Source of the DNA: Chloroflexales bacterium ZM16-3
GTDB lineage: Bacteria; Chloroflexota; Chloroflexia; Chloroflexales; Chloroflexaceae
Length of the DNA: 64,000 bases
Assembly (NCBI GenBank): GCA_004138175.2
Contig: RYFE02000008.1
Location: 1-64,000, forward strand
Direction: 5' to 3'
The notes under the pieces are model-generated. The model was not told the origin of the DNA. It saw only the letters and a program-made list of their open reading frames with translations, and did no database searches. The stretch's first letter is position 1. The number at the start of each line of letters is the position of its first letter. A program made the translations under genes and the position numbers. Below are positions 52,704 through 61,756 of this stretch, in pieces.

Positions 52704-55700
52704 ATGCGCCAATGTCCATCCTGTGGCGAAAACATTCCAGACGACCACCGCTACTGCGGGTATTGCGGTGTGCGGATCGACGCGCCCATAGGCGCGGACT
52801 CCTCCAGCGAGCAGCGTGAGGCAACCGTGATGTTCGTCGATGTGACGAACTTCACTGCGGCATCACACAGTATGGACAGCGAGCAGGTGTTCACCTGGAT
52901 GGATGAGACGATGCGCCTGCTGGCGACGGTCGTCGATCACTACGATGGCACCATCGACAAGTTCACTGGCGACGGCCTTATGGCGCTGTTCGGGGTTCCC
53001 ATCGCCCACGAGGACGACCCGGAGCGCGCGGTGCGTGCGGCGCTAGAGATGCAGCAGGCCCTAGCGCCCCTGCGCGCCCGGCTGGCTAAGGAGCGCGGCG
53101 CAAGCTTTCAGGTGCGGATCGGGCTGAACAGCGGGCCGCTGGTGGCCGGCATGATCGGCGGCGAGCGCCACGGAGAGTACACGGTGCTCGGCGATAGCGT
53201 GAACCTGGCCTCGCGCCTGGAGAAGGCCGCCGAGCCAGGGACGGTTCTGGTAAGCGCCAGCACCTACGCCCGCACCGCACCGCTGTTCAGCTTCCAGCCG
53301 ATGCCGCCTCTGAGCGTGAAAGGGGTGAGCGAGCCACTCCAGACCTACAGACCGCTCGGGCCAGCCGCGCAGCCCGGCTCGCTCCGTGGGATCGCCGGGC
53401 TGCACGCGCCCCTGATCGGTCGCGCCACCGACCTGGATCAGCTACGATCACATATTGGAGCCATCTGCGACGACCGGCGGCGGCGAGTCGCCCTGATCTC
53501 CGGCGAGGCTGGCGTTGGCAAGAGCCGCCTGGTGGTCGAGCTGCGCCACAGGCTGGCCGATCTCCCCATGCGCTGCATTCAGGCGACATGCCGCTCGCAT
53601 ACACGATACACGCCGCTCTGGCTGGCGGGCGAGGTGCTGCGCGAGCTGATCGGGGTCGGGCCAGCCGACCCGCCCGCCGTGCGCGACGAGCGTCAGATCG
53701 CCTTCCTCCAGCGCCATAAGCTCTCCCCGGCAGACATTCTGCCCTACCTGCGCCACGCCATGGGCGAGGCCGAGCTCTACCCCGAGACAACCCACCTGGC
53801 CGCCCTTGACCCGAGCATGCTCCAGCTCCAGACACAGACCGCGTTCCGCCTGGCCCTGCTCGCGGAGACACGCACCGAACCTCTGATACTCATCTGCGAC
53901 GACCTCCACTGGGCCGACGAGCCCTCGCGCGATCTGCTGCGCTACGTGATGGATACGACCCGCGATGCGCCCCTGGGCATGGTCTTTATCTTGCGCGCCT
54001 CCGAGATCGATCTGGCGCGCAGCCTCATCGCCAATGTAGAGTCGATGCTCTGCGAGGTTCACCTGAGCGCCCTTAGCGAGACAGAGGGGCTCGCTCTGAT
54101 CGACGAGTTGCTCCAGCGCCCGCCCGGCTCCGACTCGATCCTGGCCACGCAGATCGTCGAGCGAGCGACAGGCAACCCCTTCTATATCGAAGAGATCATC
54201 CGTATGCTGATCGAGCAGGGCGGGCTCACGCTCGGCGCAAGCGGCTGGGAGATCGCCCCGCACGTCGGCGATCTGCTTGGCAGCGTGCCGCCCAACCTGC
54301 GCGACTTGATCTTAGCCCGCTTCGACCGGCTGCCGGCTGATCTGCGGCTCACCCTCCAGCGCATGGCGGCGATCGGGCGGGCGGCTCCCCTTCGGCTGCT
54401 GGCCCGGCTCGACGGAGGCACGGATCAGCTCACAGGCGAGCGCCTGCACGAGCTGGAAGATCGCAGCTTTGTGACCCACGTCGCGCGCGCGGAGCCGGGC
54501 TACGCGCTTCAGAACGCCCTCGCCCAAGATGCAGTGTACGAGACAATGCTGCGCCGCGACCGCCGCCAGCTGCACACGCTGATCGCCGAGGCGGTGGTGG
54601 CCGAGAGCTGCTGGGAGCCCGACGAGCGAAGCGATGTGCTGGCGCACCAGTACGCAGAGAGCGCCACACCCCAGCTGGCGATCCCCTATCAGATCGAGGC
54701 CGCTGATCACGCCGAGCGGCGCTTCGCCAGCGCCACAGCCGCGCAGCTCTACCGGCAGGCAATCATCCTGATCGAGCAGTATCCGGCGGGCCACGGCGAG
54801 CACGCTGTCCGCGCACGCATTGGGCTCGGCCGCGCCCTCAAGTACCTCGGCAGCTTCGCCGAGGCTGCCGACGTGCTAGAGGAGGCCCGCGAGCGATTGC
54901 TGGTGGGCGGCTTGTCGCACGACACATGGCGTGCGAGTAGCGTCGCTGTCCTTGGAGAGCTGGCCGACGTACGTACCCGCGAGGGCCAGCTCGATACGGC
55001 AGCCGATGCCATCCAGACCGGCATCGCCCTTCTAGGCGCAGACGGCCTCCGCAGCATGTTGGCGGCATGGCAGATGTTGATGGAGCGGCTTGCCTGGATC
55101 AGGTTCCGCGAGGGCCAGCTCGACCAGGCCCGCGAGATCGCGGACGCTGCGGTCGAGGCCGCAGGGCCTTCGGCCGACCCAATCACCATGGCGAACCTGT
55201 TCCGAGTGCTGGCCGGCGTCTACTACCAGCAGGATCATCTTGCGGAGGCGGCTAACTATGTCGAGCGTAGCCTGACGATCTACCGTGGCATTGGCTACAC
55301 GCCGGGGATCGCTACCGCCCTCGACAACCTGGGCAGCCTCTACTACACCCAGGGGAAGTGGCCCGCAGCCCTCGCCAGCTTGGAGGAGACCCTCCACCTG
55401 CGCGATGAGATCGGCTATGTGCCTGGCCAGGCGCTGACCCTGGCCAATCTCGGACAGCTCCGCATGGCGGTGGGCGATCATGTGCAGGCAGCGGCAGACC
55501 TTGAGCGCAGCTGGCGGATGAGCGCACAGGTCGGCGAGGAGCTTGCTGTCATCCACGCCACGATTGGGTTGATCCACCTTGACCTAATCAGCGGAAACCT
55601 TGTTGCGGCAAGAGCACACCTCAACGAGGCGCACGCACATATCAATGCCGTGGGCGAGGACGAAGCCATCCAGATCTTCTGGCTCCAGGCACTTGTGCAG

Positions 55701-56078
55701 GCTCGTAGCGGCGACCTAGTCGGCGGGTATGCCCAGGCCACCGAGGCTCTCAGCTTGGCACAGAAGACTGGTCTACAGGATCAGGAGACGGAGTGCCTCC
55801 TGGCGATCAGCGAGATCGAGGTGCTCCAGGGGAAGGCCATCGCGGCAGAGCAGCACCTCCGCACCGCTGTCGCCAGCAGCCGAGAGAGGGGTGACTTCTA
55901 CCAGCTCGGGCTCGGGCTCCTCGCCCTCGGGCAGCTCTATATCGATCACGGAATCGCTAAAGATGCCCACGCAGTGCTTAGTGAGGCCGTGAGCCATCTG
56001 GAGCAACTCGGGGCCAGATTCGACCTGGCCCGCGCCCGTGCATCTCTCGCCAACCTCGAAACGCCCGCATCATCATAA
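52704..56078 (+). CDS. Zinc ribbon, class III adenylate/guanylate cyclase, AAA ATPase and TPR protein
   Basis: This 1124-aa protein begins with a double-CxxC zinc ribbon (Cys4, 7, 18, 21). A class III cyclase domain (about 38-215) has VMFVDVTNFTA, FTGDGLMALFG and VLGDSVNLASRLE. An ATPase with Walker A SGEAGVGKSRL (about 268) and Walker B LILICDDLHWAD follows. About 14 TPR-like helical repeats fill the C-terminus. Such proteins are common in Chloroflexota and link a signal sensed by TPRs to nucleotide chemistry. ATG 52704 starts the zinc ribbon; the frame upstream comes from repeat DNA. Confidence 0.92.
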   Translation: MRQCPSCGENIPDDHRYCGYCGVRIDAPIGADSSSEQREATVMFVDVTNFTAASHSMDSEQVFTWMDETMRLLATVVDHYDGTIDKFTGDGLMALFGVPIAHEDDPERAVRAALEMQQALAPLRARLAKERGASFQVRIGLNSGPLVAGMIGGERHGEYTVLGDSVNLASRLEKAAEPGTVLVSASTYARTAPLFSFQPMPPLSVKGVSEPLQTYRPLGPAAQPGSLRGIAGLHAPLIGRATDLDQLRSHIGAICDDRRRRVALISGEAGVGKSRLVVELRHRLADLPMRCIQATCRSHTRYTPLWLAGEVLRELIGVGPADPPAVRDERQIAFLQRHKLSPADILPYLRHAMGEAELYPETTHLAALDPSMLQLQTQTAFRLALLAETRTEPLILICDDLHWADEPSRDLLRYVMDTTRDAPLGMVFILRASEIDLARSLIANVESMLCEVHLSALSETEGLALIDELLQRPPGSDSILATQIVERATGNPFYIEEIIRMLIEQGGLTLGASGWEIAPHVGDLLGSVPPNLRDLILARFDRLPADLRLTLQRMAAIGRAAPLRLLARLDGGTDQLTGERLHELEDRSFVTHVARAEPGYALQNALAQDAVYETMLRRDRRQLHTLIAEAVVAESCWEPDERSDVLAHQYAESATPQLAIPYQIEAADHAERRFASATAAQLYRQAIILIEQYPAGHGEHAVRARIGLGRALKYLGSFAEAADVLEEARERLLVGGLSHDTWRASSVAVLGELADVRTREGQLDTAADAIQTGIALLGADGLRSMLAAWQMLMERLAWIRFREGQLDQAREIADAAVEAAGPSADPITMANLFRVLAGVYYQQDHLAEAANYVERSLTIYRGIGYTPGIATALDNLGSLYYTQGKWPAALASLEETLHLRDEIGYVPGQALTLANLGQLRMAVGDHVQAAADLERSWRMSAQVGEELAVIHATIGLIHLDLISGNLVAARAHLNEAHAHINAVGEDEAIQIFWLQALVQARSGDLVGGYAQATEALSLAQKTGLQDQETECLLAISEIEVLQGKAIAAEQHLRTAVASSRERGDFYQLGLGLLALGQLYIDHGIAKDAHAVLSEAVSHLEQLGARFDLARARASLANLETPASS

Positions 56079-56080
56079 AC

Positions 56081-56120
56081 AGCGCGGGGGATGGCCGATG
56101 TATCGGCCATCCCCCGCGCT
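56081..56120. terminator. Bidirectional terminator hairpin
   Basis: A perfect 19-bp stem (AGCGCGGGGGATGGCCGAT and complement) with a 2-nt loop sits between the convergent cyclase and subtilisin genes. No strong U-tracts follow. Confidence 0.65.
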
Positions 56121-56151
56121 ATTGCTCCGTCCGTCACACCCAACGACACCC

Positions 56152-58263
56152 CTACGGCACGTTCACCCAGCTCGTCGTCATAATGCTGTCCGTCGTCGGA
56201 TCTATCGCCGATGCCCAGGCCATCTTCCGACTCGAATCGACCAATGCGTCAGCCCAGGTAATTCCACCATACCAGTCGCTCAGACCGCTCATCCAAACCA
56301 CGCGGAGGCTCGGGTCAACCTTTGCGGCGGCCTGACCACTGAGCAGGCCATCCAGCCACGTGCCCTCACCATCCCACAGCAGCATGCTGCTCGCCCAGGC
56401 CATCTTGCGGCTCGACTCAACCGACTGGCTAAGCAGTGTTATTGTGCCACCGGCCCAGATGATCTGCGCATCAGGCATTGGGATCAGGCCACTCGCCCAG
56501 GCCATCTTGCGGCTCGCCAACACGTCCTGCGTCAGCCAGCCGTCCGGGGCAGACCAGGCACCCAGGCTGAGGAAGCGACCATCAGCGAAGCCGATGTAGT
56601 ACAGCTGGGCCGTGGCGTCAGTGCTCTGCGCCATCTTGACTAACCCCTGGTAGTGGTAGGTCAGGTCGCGATCCGTCAGGAAGCCGTGCTTAAGGTCAGC
56701 CTTGATATCCATGCCAGCATTGGCGGCCGCCTTCGACTTGAACGTGCCCAGAACCGCGTCGGGGGCCCAGATCCGCCCCGCGCCCTGTCGGAAGACCGTG
56801 TAGACAAGCTCGGCCGGGTCGCCGGCTACCGCCGGGCGGGCCGAGGCCATCAGCCGGTACTTGACCTGATCCGGCGTGAGCTTGGGGTTGGCCTGCAAGG
56901 TCAGGGCGGCCACACCCGAGGCCACAGCAGCCGACATGCTCGTGCCGCTCATCCGGAACAGGCTCGTGGTAACGGCGTTATCCGGGTGGATCTGCACAAT
57001 CTGCTGGGATTGCGTCGGGTCCGTCGGGTCCTTATACATAAAGGTGATGATGTTCACGCCAGGCGCGAGGATGTCGGGCTTGACGAAGCCATCGCCGGTG
57101 GGGCCAGCCGCCGACCAGTTGGGGATCGTGTCGTCAGCCCAGTAGCCCGGCGTGCGGTGCTCATCGACGGCACCAACCGTGATCACGTAGGGGTCGTTCC
57201 CTGGCACGGTGATACTGCCCGGGGCTGAGCCGTTGTTGCCGGCGGCCGCGATGACAACGATATCACGCGACCATGCCTGCTCGACGGCCCGGTTCAACGG
57301 ATCGACGAAGTACGGAACCGACGTGGGTGCGCTGATCGAGAGGTTCATCACCTTCACGTCGTAGCGATTGCGGTTCTTCACCACATACTGGATACCCTTG
57401 ATCACTGTCGCGTAAGTGCCCGTGCCGTCGTCCCCGAGCACGCGAACGCTGAGGATGTCGGCGGCCGGCGCGACGCCGAGGGTGACGCCCGTATTGCTAT
57501 CGGTGAAGTTATTCCAGATGATGCTGGCGACAGCGGTGCCGTGGCCGTAGCCGTCATTCGTGTCGGTGTGGCCCAGCCAGCAGTAGCCATTGCCCTGGGT
57601 GCCTACCAGCTGCGTCTTGCCGTGCTGCTTGGTGATGGTGGCGCAGGTGCTATCGACAAAGTCGGCCTGGCCGACAAACTGCTTCGCCACGACCTTCCCG
57701 AGGGTGGCGCGCACCTGCTTGTCGAAGTAGATGCCCGAGTCGACCAGGGCGACCGTCACGCCGTCGCCACGGATCGGCTTGCCAGAGCGCAGCAAGGTGC
57801 TGTGCAGTGTATCTGCGCCGATGTCGATAGGCACCGGGTTCACAATATTCCAGACCGTCGGGTCAGCGGTGGACTGCGCATCAGGGCGGCCGTCCCACTC
57901 GCTTGGGAGGGGAAGATCCGTCACCCAGCCATCCCAGTCAGAGGATGTGACGCCGTAGTTTAGCACTACCGAGATGATCCCAGGGGTGGAGGCCAAGGCG
58001 CTCACCGCCGAAGCGGGAATATCAGCGGCCACCGCTTCGATCAGCCACAGGTCATCGGTCACTGTCCCGCCAATCGCCTCAACGGCCTGGGCGGCATTGC
58101 TGCCGCTCACGATAACGCTAACTTGGCCGACTGTCTGGGCAGCAAGTGCGGGGTCAACATAGGCAGCAGAGGCGGCAACTCTCGGTGTCGCGGGCGATGT
58201 GCAGGTGAGCAGCACCAGAGCCGCGAAGAGGGAGAGCGCAGTGGATAGGTGGGTGCGGTTCAT
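56152..58263 (-). CDS. Secreted subtilisin-like serine protease (S8)
   Basis: The 703-aa precursor has an N-terminal signal (hydrophobic residues 7-20, then TCTSPA, not an ideal lipobox) and an I9-like propeptide region. The catalytic triad is intact: Asp175 in VALVDSGIYF, His241 in GYGHGTAVAS and Ser442 in SGTSMSAAVASG, with Asn in IAAAGNNGS. After the catalytic domain, about 200 residues carry four copies of an (S)RKMAW(A)S-type motif. ATG 58263 has GAGGAG before it. It probably acts on extracellular protein; the C-terminal repeats may bind a surface or partner. Confidence 0.92.
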   Translation of the reverse strand: MNRTHLSTALSLFAALVLLTCTSPATPRVAASAAYVDPALAAQTVGQVSVIVSGSNAAQAVEAIGGTVTDDLWLIEAVAADIPASAVSALASTPGIISVVLNYGVTSSDWDGWVTDLPLPSEWDGRPDAQSTADPTVWNIVNPVPIDIGADTLHSTLLRSGKPIRGDGVTVALVDSGIYFDKQVRATLGKVVAKQFVGQADFVDSTCATITKQHGKTQLVGTQGNGYCWLGHTDTNDGYGHGTAVASIIWNNFTDSNTGVTLGVAPAADILSVRVLGDDGTGTYATVIKGIQYVVKNRNRYDVKVMNLSISAPTSVPYFVDPLNRAVEQAWSRDIVVIAAAGNNGSAPGSITVPGNDPYVITVGAVDEHRTPGYWADDTIPNWSAAGPTGDGFVKPDILAPGVNIITFMYKDPTDPTQSQQIVQIHPDNAVTTSLFRMSGTSMSAAVASGVAALTLQANPKLTPDQVKYRLMASARPAVAGDPAELVYTVFRQGAGRIWAPDAVLGTFKSKAAANAGMDIKADLKHGFLTDRDLTYHYQGLVKMAQSTDATAQLYYIGFADGRFLSLGAWSAPDGWLTQDVLASRKMAWASGLIPMPDAQIIWAGGTITLLSQSVESSRKMAWASSMLLWDGEGTWLDGLLSGQAAAKVDPSLRVVWMSGLSDWYGGITWADALVDSSRKMAWASAIDPTTDSIMTTSWVNVP

Positions 58264-58362
58264 GAGAATGCTCCTCTCCAACTAACTCGATAGCGTCGCT
58301 AGGTATCCGCGACACTCCTAAAGCAAGTATAAAGAGGAGGTTTCGGTTATCTTTCGGTCGGT

Positions 58363-58388
58363 GGCAACAGCAGAGCTGTTGCCACGCC
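58363..58388 (-). terminator. Hairpin after the BTAD regulator
   Basis: GTGGCAACAG and CTGTTGCCAC pair across a CAGAG loop. It lies 13 bp beyond the BTAD stop and upstream of the subtilisin gene. It may be a remnant of the GCTGTTGCAAC family. Confidence 0.45.
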
Positions 58389-58400
58389 CTGGGGAGAGCA

Positions 58401-59420
58401 TCAGGGGGCGTGCCGGGTAGATACGCTCATGGCGGTGTAGGCAGCCACAGCGGCATCATCCAGCTCGCAGCAAGGGTCAACACCGGAGTGTTTGAGGTAG
58501 CGCCGGTAGGTGTCTTCGAGATCAATACGCAGGCCGAGACGCTCGTATGCCTGGAGCAGCATGGCAACCACATCGTCGGCTGCGGGGTCTACTTCTAGCG
58601 CCCTGCGACAGAACAGGACGCACTGACGATCATTGCCCTGCTCCAAGGCGTGGCTCGCCAGGCGCTCAGCGGCGATCACAAAGCTGTTGGAGATCATTGT
58701 CCGCCGCTCGGCACCCCAGTCGCTCGCACGCGGGATGGCCTGCATATAGGGGCCATCGTAGAGGGCGATCACCTGGTGGTAGAGCGCCGCCGCCGCCGCG
58801 AGGCCGGCCTGATCCTCGCGCTGGGTGGCCAGATCATAGGTGCGCTCGAAGTGGTCGGCGTCGCACATGTAGATCCTGGGGCTCAGGGCGCAGTGATCTC
58901 TATCGACGACAAGCGCCTCATGGGCAAACTCGGGAGAGCCAAGCTGTATGAGCATCTGGCGGAGGGCGCCGATGGTGCGCGAGAAGCTCGCGGCGCTCAC
59001 GTGGTCGCCCCAGACCGCCTCGGCCAGCTCGGCTCGACCGGTGCCTCGGTGCCCACAGTGGACAAGGTAGGCAAAGATGCCTTGCACCTTACGCCCACCG
59101 GCCCGCCCACTCTCGGCCTGAGACCAGTCCTGCGGCAGTACCTCGCGGCCATGGACAAAGACCTGAAACTCGCCCAGGCAACGCACGTAGATGCCACGAA
59201 ACGGCTCCAGCACAACGTGAATACCGCTCGTCTCTGCGAGTGACAGCAGCGCGGCGCGGGCCTGATGACAGATCTCGGGGTCGGGGTCATCAAGCATGCG
59301 GCGCAGGTAGGTGATGCCGCGCTCGCCATATGTGGCAATCAGAATAACGCCGACCTGACGACGTACGTCTGGGTCGGCGTGTGTAAGAAGCGGCAGATAC
59401 AGCGCCGTTGGGTTGCCCAT
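58401..59420 (-). CDS. BTAD-domain transcriptional regulator with HEAT-like N-terminus
   Basis: In this 339-aa protein residues about 1-70 look like HEAT repeats (HADPDVRRQVGVILIATYG). A winged helix (about 80-175; YVRCLGEFQVFVHGREVLP, AELAEAVWG) follows. A BTAD helical domain (about 180-330; AALYHQVIALYDGPYM, DVVAMLLQAYERLGLRIDLE) completes the SARP/AfsR-like layout. It likely activates transcription of linked genes. It lies downstream of the GAF protein with a 5-bp gap, so the two are co-transcribed. Confidence 0.85.
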   Translation of the reverse strand: MGNPTALYLPLLTHADPDVRRQVGVILIATYGERGITYLRRMLDDPDPEICHQARAALLSLAETSGIHVVLEPFRGIYVRCLGEFQVFVHGREVLPQDWSQAESGRAGGRKVQGIFAYLVHCGHRGTGRAELAEAVWGDHVSAASFSRTIGALRQMLIQLGSPEFAHEALVVDRDHCALSPRIYMCDADHFERTYDLATQREDQAGLAAAAALYHQVIALYDGPYMQAIPRASDWGAERRTMISNSFVIAAERLASHALEQGNDRQCVLFCRRALEVDPAADDVVAMLLQAYERLGLRIDLEDTYRRYLKHSGVDPCCELDDAAVAAYTAMSVSTRHAP

Positions 59421-59425
59421 AGCGG

Positions 59426-60526
59426 CTAGAAGAGATCGCCGAGCCAGCTTGGCGATGACACAGATGCGAGCGACTCGAAGAGCAGCAGCATCCCGCCCAC
59501 GGCGGCAGTGATCCGCAGCAGTGAGAGATCGTTCTCGGTAAATGCGCCGTCGATCTTGTTGATCAGCTGGAGCACGCCGCGAACCTGGCCAAGGGCGACG
59601 AGCGGAACACAGAGCATCGACTGTGTATGAAAGCCCGTCTGCCGATCAAACGTCACCTCAAAACGAGGGTCCTGGCTCACATCGGGGATCAGCAGCGACT
59701 CACCGTTGCGGGCAACCCAACCAGCGATGCCGCGATCCAGCGAGAGCCGGCGCTGGCTCAGCTCATTCTGGAAGGGGCCGAGGACCACCTCGAAGACGAG
59801 CCGATTATCAGAGGGGTCGAGGCGAAACAGGGTCCCCGCTTCAACTGAGATCAGATCGCGGACGATCGTCATCAGCTTCAGCATCGCGTCCTGAGCGGTC
59901 TTCGCCTTGGTGACGCTGCGGATCACGGTGGCGACCGTGCGCATCTCGAAATCGCTATGGTTCATCTGCTCAACTGAATGGCGCAGCTTGAGGTTGGCGC
60001 GGGCCTGATCGATGTAGCAGGTCGCAAGCGCGATTGTGTAGGGAGACAGCGTCGAATCGGTTGTGCCAGGGGGAAGCAGGCCAACGGTCGCCGCAGCAGA
60101 TACGCCAGTGCTCAGATGATCGTCGGCCCCAGAGGCGATCAGGAGCAGATCATACATAGGCTGGCCTTTGGCAGCGTGCAGGGCAGAAACCACGTCTACA
60201 GCGACGCCGCGATTCGCCAGGAAGCTACACAGCGCATGCTCCGGCCCGTGGCTGAGCACCAAGGCACGAAGATCGGCCTGTGATGGCGTATAGGCATCGA
60301 GCATCGTCATGAGCGAATCGCGCAGCTCTTGCTGCTGGCCCAAGACTCGCTCAAGATCGCTCCGAGAGACATAGCCGCAGCGCACCAAGATCTCACCCAA
60401 GCGGTCGCCCGGATAATCCTGCTGCTGGAGCAGGAGGGCGGCATTGATCTGCTCCTGGGTGAGCATGTCTTCAGCGACGAGCAGTGCGCCGAGAAGGGGG
60501 ACGATGGGTTTCTCCGGTGTTTTCAT
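59426..60526 (-). CDS. MshEN-like plus GAF domain protein
   Basis: In the 366-aa protein residues about 8-75 (PLLGALLVAEDMLTQEQINA ... RLGEILVRCGYVSRSDL) match the type II secretion E N-terminal/MshEN fold, which binds c-di-GMP in some proteins. A GAF domain (about 205-350; KLMTIVRDLISVEAGTLFRL ... VLQLINKIDGAFTENDL) follows. There is no output domain. It precedes the BTAD regulator in a two-gene operon and may control it. A link to the GGDEF protein at 48192 is possible through c-di-GMP, but is inferred. Confidence 0.8.
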   Translation of the reverse strand: MKTPEKPIVPLLGALLVAEDMLTQEQINAALLLQQQDYPGDRLGEILVRCGYVSRSDLERVLGQQQELRDSLMTMLDAYTPSQADLRALVLSHGPEHALCSFLANRGVAVDVVSALHAAKGQPMYDLLLIASGADDHLSTGVSAAATVGLLPPGTTDSTLSPYTIALATCYIDQARANLKLRHSVEQMNHSDFEMRTVATVIRSVTKAKTAQDAMLKLMTIVRDLISVEAGTLFRLDPSDNRLVFEVVLGPFQNELSQRRLSLDRGIAGWVARNGESLLIPDVSQDPRFEVTFDRQTGFHTQSMLCVPLVALGQVRGVLQLINKIDGAFTENDLSLLRITAAVGGMLLLFESLASVSSPSWLGDLF

Positions 60527-60836
60527 GACGGGCCCCTCGCTGGCAGCGCTCTTAGAGCACTGAGCAGCATGATTGGCTAACGAGCTACTGTTGCACTTAC
60601 CCTATCCATGCACAAGATTCGGATGAAGGCGGCTGACAGGCGCATCCTCCACATTACCGTCTTGTCATTATACATCGCCACGCAAGGAAGAAGGGACATC
60701 GCCGAGCTGGTGGAACGTCACCTCCCGGTGGGGGTGCGGGGGCGGCTTCGCCGCCCAAACCCAATAAAAAATAGGTCTGGGGCAAAGCCCCAGGACGTTG
60801 CAACAGCCCCGGGCTGTTGTAGCGCCGCCCCTACAT
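60527..60836. other. Intergenic region with inverted repeat element
   Basis: It contains an internally deleted copy of the GGGCTGTTGCAAC element (60717-60812) and otherwise no supported gene. Confidence 0.5.
60717..60812. repeat. Internally deleted GGGCTGTTGCAAC element (inverted orientation)
   Basis: It runs from GTCACCTCCCGGTGGGGGTG through half of the central hairpin to GACGTTGCAACAGCCC. Part of the middle stem is missing. Confidence 0.8.
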
Positions 60837-61670
60837 TCAGTGCCGCGCGAGAAACTCCTCCATCACCGCGATGTACTCGGGGAAGCGGGTGAGCGCGGTG
60901 ATATGGCCCCTGCTGTGGAAGGTATGAGTCTCGGCCTGGGGGAAGCGCGCGCGCAGGCCCGCGCGCTCGGCGGACGAGAACAGCGGGTCGGCGGCGGTCT
61001 CCAGGAGCAGGGTCGGCCCGCCCCAGCAGACGGGCGGGCGGATCAGATGGCCCTGGCGATCCATATCGATCATCACGCGCACCCGGTTCACAAACTCGGG
61101 CACCGTGAGCATGGCGACCACGCCCTTGAAGTAGCGCTGCCAGAATGAGTGGCTCGTCGTATCGCCCTTGAGCACGTAGGCCAGGACGGCGGCGAGGGTG
61201 GCATGAAGCCCCAGTCGCGGCATCTGCGCGATCGCCGTGATCGCTATCTGTAACGCCAGCGCCCGATCTGGCCGAGGCACGCCAGTGTCGCCGATCAGCA
61301 GGCTGGCGACCCGATCGGCATGGCGGCAGATGAGGTACTGCGCCACCATACCGCTGTAGGACGCCCCGATCAGGTGGATCGGCCCGTCGGCGGCCTCGGC
61401 CGCGAGCAGGCCGTCGAGCCCGTCGAGCAGCTGCACGAGCGAGCCAACATTGGCCGGGTAGCTCGGGGCGATCACGCGGCAGTGCCGCTCAAAGGCCGCA
61501 ATATAGGGGAAGGCCATCTCGGCGATCCCAGGGGCGCCAGGCAGCAGCAGCAGCGTATCTGGCCCGCTCCCGCCGACAATATAGCTCCACTCGATGCCCG
61601 CAAAGCGAGAGCGCACCGTCCGATGCGTCGCCCGGAATGTCGCCAGCTGTGTGTCGAGGTTGGATGACAT
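60837..61670 (-). CDS. Alpha/beta hydrolase (lipase-like)
   Basis: The 277-aa protein has LLLLPGAPGIAEM as oxyanion region and LIGASYSGMVAQYL as a nucleophile elbow (GxSxxG, variant of GxSxG). A late HSRGHITAL supplies the catalytic His. The start MSSNLDTQLATF at 61670 is preferred over a longer frame. Substrate unknown. It is convergent-adjacent to the antiporter operon on the same strand. Confidence 0.82.
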   Translation of the reverse strand: MSSNLDTQLATFRATHRTVRSRFAGIEWSYIVGGSGPDTLLLLPGAPGIAEMAFPYIAAFERHCRVIAPSYPANVGSLVQLLDGLDGLLAAEAADGPIHLIGASYSGMVAQYLICRHADRVASLLIGDTGVPRPDRALALQIAITAIAQMPRLGLHATLAAVLAYVLKGDTTSHSFWQRYFKGVVAMLTVPEFVNRVRVMIDMDRQGHLIRPPVCWGGPTLLLETAADPLFSSAERAGLRARFPQAETHTFHSRGHITALTRFPEYIAVMEEFLARH

Positions 61671-61756
61671 GGTTGATGCCCACATTGAAAAGAGATGTCT
61701 GCACGATGCAGCACCAGCGATAGTGTACCAGAGCTGAGAGGCCGTGATGCCACAGC

